5,591 nt of DNA from Methanosarcinales archaeon (GTDB taxonomy: Archaea; Halobacteriota; Methanosarcinia; Methanosarcinales; Methanosarcinaceae): assembly GCA_012329085.1 (NCBI GenBank), contig JAAXQB010000114.1, forward strand, positions 1 to 5,591, written 5' to 3'. Made by a program: the position numbers and the translations under genes. Shown here one piece after another: positions 4,609 through 5,591 of the stretch; the first letter of the stretch is position 1; every line of letters starts with the position of its first letter. The notes under the pieces were generated by a model, which saw nothing but the letters and a program-made list of their open reading frames with translations, was not told the DNA's origin and searched no databases.

Positions 4609-5511
4609 TTATTTTAATTTATCAATAGCTCTTTTAATAATTCGAGATATTACTGAACCAGAAAATATTTTGTTTTCAACAAAAAAATCTGCTTTTGAAT
4701 CTCGTATAATATAAGGGGGGTGTGAAATTGGAAAATTCATATTATTATTTTTTATATTAGTAAATTCGAATTGAACTGTAGTATGAGTTGCTTCTGAACC
4801 AACACCAATATTTGAAACCAAATTAACCTTGGGAATGATGGTTAATGCATTTTGTATCCAGCATGAAAAAGTCCACGAGTAAGCCCATGAATCTATATTT
4901 TTTTTATATACATTTTCAAATCTATTTTTCCAATACCAAACACTTTTTTTAGTCTCAAGTAAATCCTTTAACAAACCACTATCGCGAATTTTAGGCCACT
5001 GTTTCATATCAACATCATAATTTTTCCATGCTCTACGCCAAGATGCCCAGCCCCAAATATGAGGGTATCGCGAAAAATAATAACTATATTCAGTTCTTTT
5101 TCTACCAAACTGGAAGTTATTTCCGCTGATCATAGCGATTCTTTTATCATCTCGATATTTTTCTAGTAATTCCTCACAAAATCGGAAAAATGTCGGATGC
5201 GGCACGCAATCATCTTCAAGAATAATTGCCTCTTCTACTGTATCAAATACCCAATCCAAGCCGCTCGACACTCTGTCTTTACAACCTAAATTTATATCTG
5301 AATAATTGGTTAGTACTTCGCAATCCCAATCCACACTATCGATGATGGCGCGAGCAGCAGCACATTTTTCTATGTCTTCTGGATGATTCGTGCGAGGACC
5401 ATCAGCAATAATTAGAAGTTTTAATGGTTTAGCTTTTGCTATTTCTGCAAACACTTGTTTAGTAGTGTCTGGGCGATTGAATATGATGAATGCAACTGGA
5501 GTGAATGTCAT
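4609..5511 (-). CDS. Glycosyltransferase, GT2-like (HlpA-like family)
   Basis: This intact frame encodes 300 residues. The N-terminus TPVAFIIFNRPDTT (4-17) is a GT-A nucleotide-binding start, followed by LLIIADGPR (32-40), NLGCKDRVSSGLDWVF (74-89) and LEDDC (98-102), the DXD-like metal and nucleotide-sugar site. YFSRYPHIWGWASWRRAW (145-162), SWAYSWTFSCW (208-218) and VSNIGVGSEATHT (232-244) are acceptor-side blocks that I recognise from proteins annotated as HlpA-like or family 2 glycosyltransferases in polysaccharide clusters. No signal peptide or membrane segment is seen, so it should act in the cytoplasm or at the membrane face. Donor and acceptor are unknown. Only GGAT about 9-12 nt upstream could serve as ribosome binding site. 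It is visibly less A+T-rich than the rest of the window. Confidence 0.9.
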   Translation of the reverse strand: MTFTPVAFIIFNRPDTTKQVFAEIAKAKPLKLLIIADGPRTNHPEDIEKCAAARAIIDSVDWDCEVLTNYSDINLGCKDRVSSGLDWVFDTVEEAIILEDDCVPHPTFFRFCEELLEKYRDDKRIAMISGNNFQFGRKRTEYSYYFSRYPHIWGWASWRRAWKNYDVDMKQWPKIRDSGLLKDLLETKKSVWYWKNRFENVYKKNIDSWAYSWTFSCWIQNALTIIPKVNLVSNIGVGSEATHTTVQFEFTNIKNNNMNFPISHPPYIIRDSKADFFVENKIFSGSVISRIIKRAIDKLK

Positions 5512-5591
5512 AGATTATTATCCATTTATTTGAAAATATTATTTAAAGATGTACATTAATTTTTTCTCATTGGTATGCATTTCTATATTTA

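Noticed and set aside
5539..5591. Possible C-terminal end of another minus-strand gene (frame ending in KKLMYIFK and TAA)
   Set aside because: Only about 16 codons are visible and the sequence is A/T-rich; it cannot be told from chance.

Overview
The window is very A+T-rich and gene-poor. It reads as a surface-glycan island whose spacers are full of decayed toxin-antitoxin (TA) genes and small repeats. Every real or broken gene I can support is on the minus strand. The TA types (RelE with a short helical antitoxin; a UPF0175-like antitoxin with a DUF3368-type PIN toxin), TATA-like boxes and weak or absent Shine-Dalgarno sites suggest an archaeon, perhaps a Methanosarcinales or related methanogen. 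A bacterium is not excluded. This placement is inference; no rRNA or other marker is present.

Layout, left to right. 1-351 is the N-terminal part of a class I SAM methyltransferase that runs off the window. 352-895 holds repeat copy A, a short remnant of a second FkbM-like gene and half of a hairpin. 896-1435 is a dead RelE toxin and antitoxin pair: the antitoxin has two in-frame stops and the toxin has a 39-bp direct repeat plus a frameshift. 1466-1558 is a composite palindromic element, followed by repeat copy B (1592-1730). 1769-2719 is an intact FkbM-like methyltransferase. 2871-3050 is an unrecognised coding remnant. 3041-3574 is a PIN toxin pseudogene hit twice by the palindromic element. 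3643-3897 is its apparently intact UPF0175-like antitoxin, preceded by another coding remnant (3915-4052). 4079-4250 is repeat copy C, 4323-4471 a MITE-like element, and 4472-4595 another palindrome followed by an array of hairpins. 4609-5511 is an intact HlpA/GT2-like glycosyltransferase.

The three intact or partial enzymes (methyltransferase, FkbM-like methyltransferase, glycosyltransferase) plausibly build or cap a cell-surface polysaccharide or glycoprotein glycan. The glycosyltransferase is visibly less A+T-rich than FkbM and the spacers, which suggests different origins.

The most interesting signal is a family of short composite palindromic elements: a GTATATAACTT-N3-AAGTTATATAC palindrome, an AGAAATTT-type linker, and CTCATTC/GAATGAG hairpins. 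At least four copies occur in both orientations. One copy interrupts the PIN toxin reading frame, so the family looks mobile rather than being only a local operator. A separate family of roughly 75-175 bp repeats carrying a TATA-like box lies upstream of three minus-strand gene units and may be a duplicated promoter region.
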